From Streptomyces sp. NBC_01276 (lineage in GTDB: Bacteria; Actinomycetota; Actinomycetes; Streptomycetales; Streptomycetaceae), in assembly GCF_041435355.1 (NCBI RefSeq), contig NZ_CP108442.1:2852001-2916000 (forward strand): a stretch of DNA of 64,000 bases. The letters run 5' to 3'. The notes under the pieces were generated by a model. The model made no database searches. It saw nothing but the letters and a program-made list of their open reading frames with translations, and was not told where the DNA came from. Position numbers and translations under genes: made by a program. Each line of letters opens with the position of its first letter. Position 1 is the first letter of the stretch. Below, in pieces: positions 40,701 to 49,056 of this stretch.

Positions 40701-41801
40701 GTGAGACGCATCCTGGGAATCGCTCTGGCGGTCCTCCTGATCGGCGGCGTGATCGCCGTCATCGTCATCGGGGGCCACGGGCCAGACCGCACGCCAACGA
40801 AGAGCGTGCGCGGCGTCATCGGGTCGGAGAAGTCCGAGTTCTTCCGCGACCCCGACGTCACCAAGGCCCTCGCGGCCAAGGGTTACACCGTCAGGACCGA
40901 AACATCTGGTTCCTGGGCCATGGACCAGCTCGCCCTCAAGGAGTACGACTTCGCCTTCCCCAGCAGCAGTGAGCCGGCACAGGAGATCGAGTCTGCGGCC
41001 GGAGTCAAGGGCGCGCAGACCACCAAGCCCTTCTTCTCCCCCCTCGTCGTGATCGCCCGCGCCAACGCGGCCAAGGTGCTCGCCGACAACGGGCTCGCGA
41101 GGATGTCGGGGAAGAACTCCGGCACCCTGCTGATGGGGCCCTACCTGAAGGCCGCCGAGGAGGACCGCAACTGGCAGCAGCTGACGGGGGCGAACGCCTT
41201 CGCCGAGCTGGCCGGACGGGTCTTCATCAAGACCACCGACCCCGCCACCTCCAATTCCGGCGCCCTGTTCATCGCCGCCACCTCCAACGTCGCCAACAAC
41301 GGCACCGTCGTCTCCGACGACGCCGGGATCACCCGTACCGCGCCCCTGCTCCGCAAGCTGATCTCGGTCCAGGGAGCACTGGAGCCCAGCACCGACGACC
41401 CCTTCCGGGCGTTCATCAGCGGCAGCGGCGAACCGCTGATCCTCGCCTACGAGTCCCAGGTGGCCTCGCTCCTGATCCAGAAGCAGGCCACCGGGGAGGC
41501 CGCCAACATGGTCGTGCTGTACCCGGACACCACCGTCAACTCCCCGCACACCTTCGTACCGATCAGCGAGAAGGCCAAGGAGCTCGGCACCCTCCTCGCC
41601 ACCGATCCGAAGCTGCGCGAGCTGGCCGTACGCCACGGCTTCCGCCCGCAGGAGGGCGTCGCCGAGTTCACCACCGCGACCGCGCCGTACCCGGGCTACC
41701 TCAATCCGGGGCTGACCGGGATCCGCCAGGTCGGCGCACCGACCGTCAAGGTCCTGATGGCGCTGGCCGCACGCGCCAAGGGGCAGGGGGACACGCCATG
41801 A
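40701..41801 (+). CDS. Membrane-anchored periplasmic-binding-type protein
   Basis: A 366-residue protein with an uncleaved-looking N-terminal helix (ILGIALAVLLIGGVIAVIVI) and a solute-binding fold: GVIGSEKSEFFRDPDVTKAL at the start, then TSGSWAMDQLALKEYDFAFP, and EPLILAYESQVASLLIQKQA later. There is no lipobox. GTG 40701 is the first start after the divergent gene's leader. It is the first gene of an operon with TelA-like and vWA genes, all overlapped by 4 to 14 bp. The ligand is unknown. Confidence 0.82.
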   Translation: MRRILGIALAVLLIGGVIAVIVIGGHGPDRTPTKSVRGVIGSEKSEFFRDPDVTKALAAKGYTVRTETSGSWAMDQLALKEYDFAFPSSSEPAQEIESAAGVKGAQTTKPFFSPLVVIARANAAKVLADNGLARMSGKNSGTLLMGPYLKAAEEDRNWQQLTGANAFAELAGRVFIKTTDPATSNSGALFIAATSNVANNGTVVSDDAGITRTAPLLRKLISVQGALEPSTDDPFRAFISGSGEPLILAYESQVASLLIQKQATGEAANMVVLYPDTTVNSPHTFVPISEKAKELGTLLATDPKLRELAVRHGFRPQEGVAEFTTATAPYPGYLNPGLTGIRQVGAPTVKVLMALAARAKGQGDTP

Positions 41802-42982
41802 CACTGACACCGCCCGAGGACGCCCCGCTCGTCCTCACCGCACCGGAGCCCGTCGCCCCCGTCCGCCGGGAGCAGGCCTCCGGGCTGGTCCCGCTGGAGG
41901 ACGGGGTACGGGAGGAGATGGACCGCCGGGCCGGGGAGTACGTCGGCCGCCTCGCCGCGATCGACGTCCGCTCCCCCGAGTTCGCCACCCGGATCGGCGA
42001 GATCGCCGCGCTGGGGTCGGCCGACATGCGCGACGCCGCGCAGCAGTCGAACCGGATGCTGGACCGGGCCGTGCGCTCGCTCGGCGCCGGGGGTGGCGAC
42101 GCGCAGGGCCGGGTCGCCGGGTCGCTCGTCGAGCTGCGGCGCACCGTCGAGGACCTCGATCCGCGGGACGCGCCCGCCAAGGGGGCGCGCCGGCTGCTCG
42201 CGAAGCTGCCCGGCGGGAACCGGCTGCGCGACCACGTGGCCAAGTACGCCTCCTCGCAGGCCACCCTCAACCGGATCGTCGGCGCGCTGCGCGGCGGTCA
42301 GGACGAGCTGCGCCGCGACAACGCGGCCCTGCACACCGAGCGGGCCCGGCTGTGGGAGACCATGGGCAGGCTCCAGGAGCACGCGGTGCTCACGGAGGCG
42401 CTGGACGGCGCCGTCGAACAGCGGATCGCCGAGACGGAGCGGACGGATCCGCAGGGGGCGGACGCGATCCGCGCGGACGTGCTGTTCCCGGTGCGGCAGA
42501 AGCACCAGGACCTGCTGACGCAACTGGCGGTCTGCGCCCAGGGCTATCTGGCGATGGACGTGGTGCGGCGCAACAACGACGAGCTGATCAAGGGCGTCGA
42601 CCGGGCCGCGACGACCACGGTGTCGGCGCTGCGGATCGCGGTGATGCTGGCCTCGGCCCTGGAGCACCAGCGCACGGTGGTCGAGCAGGTCAACGCGCTG
42701 AAGGGGACGACGGAGGAGCTGATCCGGGGGAACGCGGAGATGCTGGCCACCCGGAGCGGGGAGATCCAGCGGATCGCGGCGGACCCGGCGGTGGGGGCGG
42801 AGACGCTGCGGACGGCGTTCGCGCAGATCTACGAGACCCTCGACGCGATCGACTCCTTCAAGGTGCAGGCCACGGAGAACATGGCGGCGACGGTGGAGTC
42901 CCTGACGGGTGAGCTCCGGTCGGCTTCGGCCCACCTGGCCCGGACGCGGACCGCGGGCGCCCTGGAAGGCGGGGAGCGATGA
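41798..42982 (+). CDS. TelA / toxic anion resistance family protein
   Basis: A 394-residue, almost wholly helical cytoplasmic protein of the TelA family. It has VREEMDRRAGEYVGRLAAID, LRDHVAKYASSQATLNRIVG, LTEALDGAVEQRIAETERTD, the diagnostic FPVRQKHQDLLTQLAVCAQG and a long C-terminal helix pair with LASALEHQRTVVEQVNALKG. ATG 41798 overlaps the SBP stop by 4 bp, and its own stop overlaps the next start by 4 bp. TelA proteins are tied to tellurite and other stress resistance; their molecular role is not settled. Confidence 0.92.
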   Translation: MTLTPPEDAPLVLTAPEPVAPVRREQASGLVPLEDGVREEMDRRAGEYVGRLAAIDVRSPEFATRIGEIAALGSADMRDAAQQSNRMLDRAVRSLGAGGGDAQGRVAGSLVELRRTVEDLDPRDAPAKGARRLLAKLPGGNRLRDHVAKYASSQATLNRIVGALRGGQDELRRDNAALHTERARLWETMGRLQEHAVLTEALDGAVEQRIAETERTDPQGADAIRADVLFPVRQKHQDLLTQLAVCAQGYLAMDVVRRNNDELIKGVDRAATTTVSALRIAVMLASALEHQRTVVEQVNALKGTTEELIRGNAEMLATRSGEIQRIAADPAVGAETLRTAFAQIYETLDAIDSFKVQATENMAATVESLTGELRSASAHLARTRTAGALEGGER

Positions 42983-44649
42983 GCCCGCGTACGGCGCGCA
43001 CGCGCGCGCGGCTGATGGCGGCCGTGGCCCTGGCCGCGACGCTGCTGGGGGCGGCCGGCTGCACCTCCGACGGCCCGTCGGCGGCTTCCGGCGGTGCGGG
43101 TTCCGCGGGGTCCTCGGGGGCCGCGGGGTCTTCGGGCGGCGGGCCGAAGCAGCAGGAGTACAAGGAGGGCCGGCTGCGGGTGCTGGCCTCCAGCGAGCTC
43201 ACCGACATGGAGCCGGTGCTGAAGGCGGCGAAGGCGGCGACCGGCGTCTCGGTCGACTTCACCTGGTCGGGGACGCTGGACGCGGCCGAGCAGGTGGCCT
43301 CCGGCACGGCGGACGGCAAGTACGACGCGATCTGGCTCTCGTCCAACGACTACCTGCGGCTGCGCCCGGAGGCGGCGTCGAAGCTGGCCAACGAGACGCC
43401 GGTGATGTCCTCGCCGGTGGCGGTCGGGGTGAAGCCGCAGGCGCTGGCCCGGCTGGGCTGGAAGCCGCAGGAGGTGACCTGGTCGGCGGTCGAGGAGGCC
43501 GTCGCCGCCGGGAAGCTGACGTACGGAATGACGGATCCGGTGCACTCCAACTCCGGTTTCTCCGCGCTGGTGTCGGTGGCCTCGGGCCTGTCGGGCGCGC
43601 AGTCGGCGCTGACCGACGCCGACGTGCGCACGGCACAGCCGCGGCTGCGGGAGTTCTTCAAGGGGCAGAAGCTGACCTCGGGTTCCTCGGGCTGGCTGGT
43701 GACGGCGTACGCGAAGCGCGACGACGTGGACGCGCTGGTCAACTACGAGTCGGTGCTGCTGTCGATGAACGACCGGGCGAAGGAACCGCTGACGGTGATC
43801 CGGCCGAAGGACGGGGTGGTGACGGCGCACTATCCGCTGACGCTGCTGACGTCGGCCCCGGCCGGCGCGCGGGAGTCGGGCCGGCTGCTGACGGAGTACC
43901 TGCGGGGCGACGCCGCGCAGAAGGCCATCACGGAGAAGACCTTCCGGCGGCCGGTGGCGGCCGGGGTGGCCCCGGCGGCCGGGCTGGACGGGGAGAGACG
44001 GCGCGAGCTGCCGTTCCCGGGCTCGCGGTCGGTGGCGGACGGCCTGCTGGCCTCGTACGAGAACGAGCTGCGCCGGCCGTCGCGCACGGTGTACGTGCTG
44101 GACACCTCGGGTTCCATGGCGGAGCAGGACCGGATCGGCCGGCTGAAGTCGGCGCTCACCGACCTTACGGGCAGCGGCGGTTCGGGGACGGGCGAGCGGT
44201 TCAGGGACCGCGAGGAGGTGACTCTGCTGCCCTTCGGTGACAAGGTGAAGCAGGTGCTGACGCACGTCGTCGAACCGGGGAACCCGGGGCCGGCCCTGGA
44301 GGCGATCCGGGGTGACGTGGGGTCCCTCCGACCGGAGGGGGGCACGGCCGTGTACGGGAGTCTGAAGGCCGCGTACCAGCACCTGGGGCAGGGGAACGCC
44401 GACGCGTTCACCTCGATCGTGCTCATGACGGACGGGCAGAGCGGGGACAGGGTGCAGGACTTCGACTCCTTCTACGCGGGGCTGCCGGAAGGGCAGAAGC
44501 ACACTCCGGTCTTCGCGGTGCTGTTCGGGGACTCGGACCGCAAGGAGCTCACGCACATCACGGAGCTGACCGGCGGCCGCCTCTTCGACGCCACCGACGG
44601 GAACGGTTCGCTGGACGGGGCCTTCGAGGAGATCCGTGGATACCAGTAG
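42979..44649 (+). CDS. Lipoprotein with binding-protein and vWA domains
   Basis: A 556-residue lipoprotein with lipobox LGAAGC (Cys28), a Ser/Gly linker, a type II solute-binding fold (about residues 55-340; RLRVLASSELTDMEPVLKAA, HSNSGFSALVSVASGLSGAQ), and a vWA domain (about 370-545). The metal-binding MIDAS site is complete: D375-T-S377-G-S379 in VLDTSGSMA, and MTDGQSGDR further on. The fusion puts a ligand sensor and an adhesion/scaffold domain on one outer-face lipoprotein. It is translationally coupled to TelA and to the next gene. Confidence 0.92.
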   Translation: MSPRTARTRARLMAAVALAATLLGAAGCTSDGPSAASGGAGSAGSSGAAGSSGGGPKQQEYKEGRLRVLASSELTDMEPVLKAAKAATGVSVDFTWSGTLDAAEQVASGTADGKYDAIWLSSNDYLRLRPEAASKLANETPVMSSPVAVGVKPQALARLGWKPQEVTWSAVEEAVAAGKLTYGMTDPVHSNSGFSALVSVASGLSGAQSALTDADVRTAQPRLREFFKGQKLTSGSSGWLVTAYAKRDDVDALVNYESVLLSMNDRAKEPLTVIRPKDGVVTAHYPLTLLTSAPAGARESGRLLTEYLRGDAAQKAITEKTFRRPVAAGVAPAAGLDGERRRELPFPGSRSVADGLLASYENELRRPSRTVYVLDTSGSMAEQDRIGRLKSALTDLTGSGGSGTGERFRDREEVTLLPFGDKVKQVLTHVVEPGNPGPALEAIRGDVGSLRPEGGTAVYGSLKAAYQHLGQGNADAFTSIVLMTDGQSGDRVQDFDSFYAGLPEGQKHTPVFAVLFGDSDRKELTHITELTGGRLFDATDGNGSLDGAFEEIRGYQ

Positions 44650-45271
44650 GGCGTCCGGCGGCGCGTCGGCCGGGGCCCGGGTGCTCCGGTACCTGGAGTC
44701 GGGCAAGAACCTGGCGGGCGGCGTCGGCGGGCTCGTCGGTCTGGGGCTGACGCTGGCCGGGGTGGCGGGCGCGTACTGGCCCGTGGTGGTCGCGGGCCTG
44801 TACGCGGCGGGCGCCCTGATCGCCCCGCCGGCGCGGATCGACACCCCGTACTTCCCGGATCCGGCCGAGCAGTTGGGCGTCGTACGGGAGGACCTGGGCC
44901 GGCTGCGGGAGTACGTGGCGGAGGTGGAGCTGCCGCCGGCCGCCGAGGGCAAGCTGAGCGAGCTGCTGGACCTGTACGCGGCGCTGCTCGATCCGGGCTG
45001 GGTGGCGGACGTGCTGGCCACGGAGCCGGAGGCGGTGCACAGGCTGTCGCGGGCGATCCGGCTGGACGTGCCGGAGTGCGTGGACACGTACAACCGGACC
45101 CGCTGGTGGACCCGGCTGACGCCGGGCGGGGAATCTCCGGAGCGGCACCTGGAGCGGCAGCTGTCGGTGCTGTTCGAGGAGGCGGAACGCGTGACGGCGG
45201 GCCTCCACGATGTGGAAGCCCGCCGTCAGCAGACGCACACGACCTATTTGGAAGGTCGCAGGGAGCCCTAG
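44636..45271 (+). CDS. Membrane protein of the TelA operon
   Basis: A 211-residue protein with a tight pair of N-terminal membrane helices (GGLVGLGLTLAGVAGAYWPV VVAGLYAAGALIA) and a long helical cytoplasmic part (EDLGRLREYVAEVELPPAAE, LSVLFEEAERVTAGLHDVEA). GTG 44636, with GAGGAG 4 nt upstream, overlaps the vWA gene by 14 bp, so coupling is likely. It may be the membrane partner linking TelA inside to the binding proteins outside; this is inferred from the operon only. Confidence 0.8.
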   Translation: MDTSRASGGASAGARVLRYLESGKNLAGGVGGLVGLGLTLAGVAGAYWPVVVAGLYAAGALIAPPARIDTPYFPDPAEQLGVVREDLGRLREYVAEVELPPAAEGKLSELLDLYAALLDPGWVADVLATEPEAVHRLSRAIRLDVPECVDTYNRTRWWTRLTPGGESPERHLERQLSVLFEEAERVTAGLHDVEARRQQTHTTYLEGRREP

Positions 45272-45343
45272 GTCGGGGAATCCCGCGTCGGTCCTCGGCC
45301 GGGGACAGCCGGCCTCGGTTCTTGGGGGGGGTGGGGCCGGGGA

Positions 45344-47185
45344 CTAGCCCAGGCGCTCGACGAGCGCGTGGTACTGGTCCCACAGCTCCTTGGGGGTGTG
45401 GTCGCCGTAGGTGTTCAGGTGCTCGGGGACCAGGGCGGCCTCCTCGCGCCAGACCTCCTTGTCGACCGTGAGGAGGAAGTCCAGGTCCTCGGCCGGGAGG
45501 TCGAGGCCGTCCAGGTCGAGGGAGTCCTTGGTCGGCAGGACGCCGATGGGGGTCTCCACGCCCTCGGCGGTGCCGTCGAGGCGGCCGACGATCCACTTCA
45601 GGACGCGGCTGTTCTCGCCGAAGCCGGGCCACACGAACTTGCCCGCGTCGTTCTTGCGGAACCAGTTCACGTAGTAGATCTTCGGGAGCTTGGCCTGGTC
45701 CTTGTCGGCCGCGACCTTGACCCAGTGGGCCATGTAGTCGCCCATGTTGTAGCCGCAGAAGGGCAGCATGGCGAAGGGGTCGCGGCGCAGTTCGCCGACC
45801 TTGCCCTCGGCGGCGGCGGTCTTCTCGGAGGCGATGTTCGAGCCGATGAAGACGCCGTGGTTCCAGTCGAAGGACTCGGTGACCAGCGGGACGGCGGAGG
45901 CGCGACGGCCGCCGAAGAGGATCGCGGAGATCGGGACGCCCTTGGGGTCCTCCCACTCGGGGGCGATCGTCGGGCACTGCGACGCCGGGACGGCGAAGCG
46001 GGCGTTGGGGTGCGCGGCCGGGGTCCCGGACTCCGGGGTCCAGGCGTTGCCCTTCCAGTCGATGAGGTGCGCGGGCGCCTCTTCGGTCATGCCCTCCCAC
46101 CAGACGTCGGAGCCGTCGGGGGTGAGCGCGACGTTGGTGAAGACGGTGTTGGCGTACATGGTCTTCATGGCGTTGGCGTTGGTGTGCTCGCCGGTGCCGG
46201 GGGCGACGCCGAAGAAGCCGGCCTCGGGGTTGATCGCGTAGAGGCGGCCGTCCTCGCCGAAGCGCATCCAGGCGATGTCGTCGCCGATGGTCTCGACCGT
46301 CCAGCCGGGGATGGTCGGCTCCAGCATGGCGAGGTTGGTCTTGCCGCAGGCGGACGGGAACGCGGCCGCGACGTACTTCGCCTCGCCCTCGCCCTGCGGC
46401 GGGGTGAGCTTGAGGACCAGCATGTGCTCGGCGAGCCAGCCCTCGTCACGCGCCATGACGGAGGCGATGCGCAGCGCGTAGCACTTCTTGCCGAGCAGGG
46501 CGTTGCCGCCGTAGCCGGAGCCGAAGGACCAGATCTCGCGGGTCTCGGGGAAGTGCGAGATGTACTTGGTCGTGTTGCACGGCCACGGCACGTCTTCCTG
46601 GCCCTCGGCGAGCGGGGCGCCGAGGGTGTGGACGGCCTTGACGAAGAAGCCGTCGGTGCCGAGCTCGTCGAGGACGGCCTTGCCCATGCGGGTCATGGTG
46701 CGCATGGCGACCGCGACGTAGGCGGAGTCGGTGATCTCGACGCCGATCGCGGAGAGCTCGGAGCCGAGGGGGCCCATGCAGAAGGGCACGACGTACATCG
46801 TGCGGCCCTTCATGGAGCCGCGGAATATGCCCTGCTCGCCCGAGAAGATCTCCTTCATCTCGGAAGGAGCCTTCCAGTGGTTCGTGGGGCCCGCGTCCTC
46901 CGCCTTCTCGGAGCAGATGAAGGTCCGGTCCTCGACGCGCGCTACGTCGGAGGGGTCGGAGGCGGCGTAGTAGGAGTTCGGGCGCTTGGCCTCGTCCAGC
47001 TTCTTGAACGTTCCCTTGGAGACGAGCTCCTCGCACAGGCGCTCGTACTCGGCCTCGGAGCCGTCGCACCAGACGACGCGGTCCGGCTGGGTGAGGGCTG
47101 CGATCTCGTCCACCCAGGAGGCGAGCTCTGCATGCTCGGTGGGGAGTGTCGAACCGGAAGTGGGAGCCGCGTTGTCGCGCGCCAC
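45344..47185 (-). CDS. pckG: Phosphoenolpyruvate carboxykinase (GTP)
   Basis: A 613-residue GTP-dependent PEPCK. The kinase-1 P-loop reads [13 protein letters not shown], kinase-2 is around [12 protein letters not shown], and the PEPCK signature is near [14 protein letters not shown]. Guanine-binding aromatic residues are in [20 protein letters not shown]. Length and motifs are complete. GTG 47185 has AAGGAG 5 nt upstream. It converts oxaloacetate plus GTP to phosphoenolpyruvate at the start of gluconeogenesis. The upstream 210 bp hold its promoter and the divergent hemolysin III promoter. Confidence 0.97.
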   Translation of the reverse strand: MARDNAAPTSGSTLPTEHAELASWVDEIAALTQPDRVVWCDGSEAEYERLCEELVSKGTFKKLDEAKRPNSYYAASDPSDVARVEDRTFICSEKAEDAGPTNHWKAPSEMKEIFSGEQGIFRGSMKGRTMYVVPFCMGPLGSELSAIGVEITDSAYVAVAMRTMTRMGKAVLDELGTDGFFVKAVHTLGAPLAEGQEDVPWPCNTTKYISHFPETREIWSFGSGYGGNALLGKKCYALRIASVMARDEGWLAEHMLVLKLTPPQGEGEAKYVAAAFPSACGKTNLAMLEPTIPGWTVETIGDDIAWMRFGEDGRLYAINPEAGFFGVAPGTGEHTNANAMKTMYANTVFTNVALTPDGSDVWWEGMTEEAPAHLIDWKGNAWTPESGTPAAHPNARFAVPASQCPTIAPEWEDPKGVPISAILFGGRRASAVPLVTESFDWNHGVFIGSNIASEKTAAAEGKVGELRRDPFAMLPFCGYNMGDYMAHWVKVAADKDQAKLPKIYYVNWFRKNDAGKFVWPGFGENSRVLKWIVGRLDGTAEGVETPIGVLPTKDSLDLDGLDLPAEDLDFLLTVDKEVWREEAALVPEHLNTYGDHTPKELWDQYHALVERLG

Positions 47186-47375
47186 GATTGCTCCTTGTTG
47201 AGGGGTTTGTTTGGTGTATGCCCCGTGGGGGCTGCGACCCGGATGCTTCGCGCTCCGCTCATCCGGTGCCGACCGCACTCATCTGATCATCCGGTGGATG
47301 TGCGCATATGTCCAGAGGGCCTCTCACGTGAGCATTGCCACGTCCGTCAATCTTCCGTAAAGAGCGCTACCGGGA

Positions 47376-47393
47376 ACCTACGGACCCGTAGGT
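47376..47393. promoter_or_regulatory. 18-bp operator-like palindrome
   Basis: ACCTACGG (47376-47383) and CCGTAGGT (47386-47393) are perfect inverted repeats with AC between. The element ends 3 bp before ATG 47397 and overlaps any -10 that could serve that gene, so a bound protein would block it directly. I cannot name the regulator. Confidence 0.65.
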
Positions 47394-47396
47394 AGC

Positions 47397-48101
47397 ATGT
47401 CGGTCATGACTTCTGACGCCGCCGCCGTAGCGGCCTCACCGGCAGCGCCGGGGGTGGAGACCGAGGCCAAGCCCCTGATGCGGGGCTGGCTGCACACCGG
47501 AATGTTCCCCGCCGTGGTGGTCGCGGGCCTGGTGCTGATGGCCTTCACCGACTCCACCCGGGCCCGCGTGGCCTGCGGAGTGTACGTGCTCACCGCCTGC
47601 CTGCTCTTCGGCGTCAGCGCCGTCTACCACCGCGGTACGTGGGGGCCGCGCGGCGAAGCGATCCTGCGCCGCCTCGACCACGCCAACATCTTCCTGATCA
47701 TCGCGGGCACCTACACCCCGCTCACCGTCCTGCTCCTGCCGGACTCCACCGGGCGGACCCTGCTGTGGGCGGTGTGGCTCGCGGCGGCGGCCGGGATCGC
47801 CTTCCGCGTCTTCTGGGTCGGCGCGCCGCGCTGGCTCTACACCCCCTGCTACATCGCGATGGGCTGGGCCGCGGTCTTCTTCCTGCCCGACTTCCTGCGC
47901 ACCGGCGGCATCGCGGTCCTGGTGCTGGTGATCGTGGGCGGCCTGCTCTACAGCGTGGGCGGCGTGATCTACGGCATCAAGCGGCCCAACCCCTCCCCGC
48001 GGTTCTTCGGTTTCCACGAGGTCTTCCACTCCCTGACGCTGGCGGCCTTCGTGGCCCACTACGTCGGCATCTCCCTGGCCGCCTACTCGCACCGGGGCTG
48101 A
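47397..48101 (+). CDS. Hemolysin III / PAQR-type membrane protein
   Basis: A 234-residue protein with seven membrane helices of the hemolysin III (YqfA/PAQR) family. It has ACLLFGVSAVYHRGTWGPRG (Ser and the first His), RRLDHANIFLIIAGTYTPLT (Asp and His) and FFGFHEVFHSLTLAAFVAHY (the HxxxH), the residues that bind zinc in this family. The start is either ATG 47397 or ATG 47406, the latter possibly leaderless. Homologues are amide hydrolase-like and tied to membrane lipid state. An 18-bp palindrome lies directly upstream. Confidence 0.92.
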   Translation: MSVMTSDAAAVAASPAAPGVETEAKPLMRGWLHTGMFPAVVVAGLVLMAFTDSTRARVACGVYVLTACLLFGVSAVYHRGTWGPRGEAILRRLDHANIFLIIAGTYTPLTVLLLPDSTGRTLLWAVWLAAAAGIAFRVFWVGAPRWLYTPCYIAMGWAAVFFLPDFLRTGGIAVLVLVIVGGLLYSVGGVIYGIKRPNPSPRFFGFHEVFHSLTLAAFVAHYVGISLAAYSHRG

Positions 48102-48107
48102 CGGCGG

Positions 48108-48171
48108 GCCGGGGGCGACGCCGCCCCCGGCGCTGCGGGTCAGCGCGGCGGCCGGCGCTGCGGGTCAGCGC
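48108..48171. terminator. Multiple hairpins between convergent genes
   Basis: A 10-bp stem (GCCGGGGGCG 48108-48117, CGCCCCCGGC 48122-48131) is followed by two exact 20-bp copies (48127-48146, 48152-48171), each containing the hairpin GCGCTGCGGGTCAGCGC. The second copy includes the stop codon of the minus-strand gene. Confidence 0.8.
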
Positions 48172-48929
48172 AGGAGGTCGCGGGCCAGGGCGGTCAGTAC
48201 GGCCCGGGTCTTCGTCTCGCCCGTCCGCGGCGGGGTGAGGCCGCGGTCGCGCAGGCCGTCCCCGAGCAGGTCCTGGACCCGGGGCGCGTCGGCGACGTCC
48301 GCGCGGACCGACACCTCCAGGAACCGCAGTCCGCCGTCGGTGGTCCACTCCTCGATCGCCACGGATCCGGGCAGCCCGTCCCAGTCCTGCTTCCACTTGA
48401 CGGCGTGCACCGGGCCCAGCGCCGTCAGGGCGTCGAGGTCCTCCCCGTCCGCGTCGGCCGCCTCCAGCAGTTCCAGTTGCGGCTTGGTGACCAGATCGCC
48501 GAGGGAGCCCCGTTCGGTGTCGAGGGCCTCGTCGAACTCCCGGTCGGCCTCCAGCGAGGCCGCCAGGACAGGGCCGAAATCGGGCCCGGCCCGGTCCTCC
48601 TCGATCCGGTACTCCCAGTGCTCCTCCTCGCGCTCCTCCTGCCAGTGCTGCGGCAGCGGGGTGCACGGGCGCAGTTTGACGGTCAGGTCCGCCTTGTGTT
48701 TGGACCCCGGCCCGGCCTCGTCCCGGCGCAGGCGCAGGACGAGCCCCCGGTCCAGCAGGGGCAGCGCGATCGCGCCGCCTGCCGACTCCACCGGCCGGTC
48801 CCAGAAGTGGACGGCCCGCGAGCGGCCCTCCTCGCGGTCGAGCTCCAGCGCGTCGAACGCCGTCCCGGCCTCCGCTCCGACGAAGCTGATCTTGATTTCT
48901 GCGGCCGTGGCCGTCGGGAGCTGCTTCAT
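48165..48929 (-). CDS. CYTH-like domain protein
   Basis: A 254-residue soluble protein. The N-terminal EIKISFVG strand, a middle strand LVLRLRRDEAGPG and KADLTVKLRPCTPL follow the order of a CYTH/triphosphate tunnel domain (ExExK, then LRxR, then LTxK). The first motif has only E-x-K rather than ExExK, so it may be inactive or diverged. The C-terminal half is acidic and helical, with WKQDWDGLPGSVAIEEWTTD. ATG 48929 is used. The function is not known; the family name is a fold-level guess. Confidence 0.6.
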   Translation of the reverse strand: MKQLPTATAAEIKISFVGAEAGTAFDALELDREEGRSRAVHFWDRPVESAGGAIALPLLDRGLVLRLRRDEAGPGSKHKADLTVKLRPCTPLPQHWQEEREEEHWEYRIEEDRAGPDFGPVLAASLEADREFDEALDTERGSLGDLVTKPQLELLEAADADGEDLDALTALGPVHAVKWKQDWDGLPGSVAIEEWTTDGGLRFLEVSVRADVADAPRVQDLLGDGLRDRGLTPPRTGETKTRAVLTALARDLLR

Positions 48930-49056
48930 GGTGCCGTTATCGCACGGCGGACCGGGACCCGCATTCCGGGCGACGGGGCCGGCCCCGTCCCCGTACCGGG
49001 CCGGTACGGGGGCGGGGGCGGGGCGGGGCCGGGACCGGGACCGGCGGAGGAGCCTG

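Noticed and set aside
47344..47405. Riboswitch or attenuator in the PEPCK/hemolysin III gap
   Set aside because: Only a short palindrome is visible; no larger conserved fold could be recognised.
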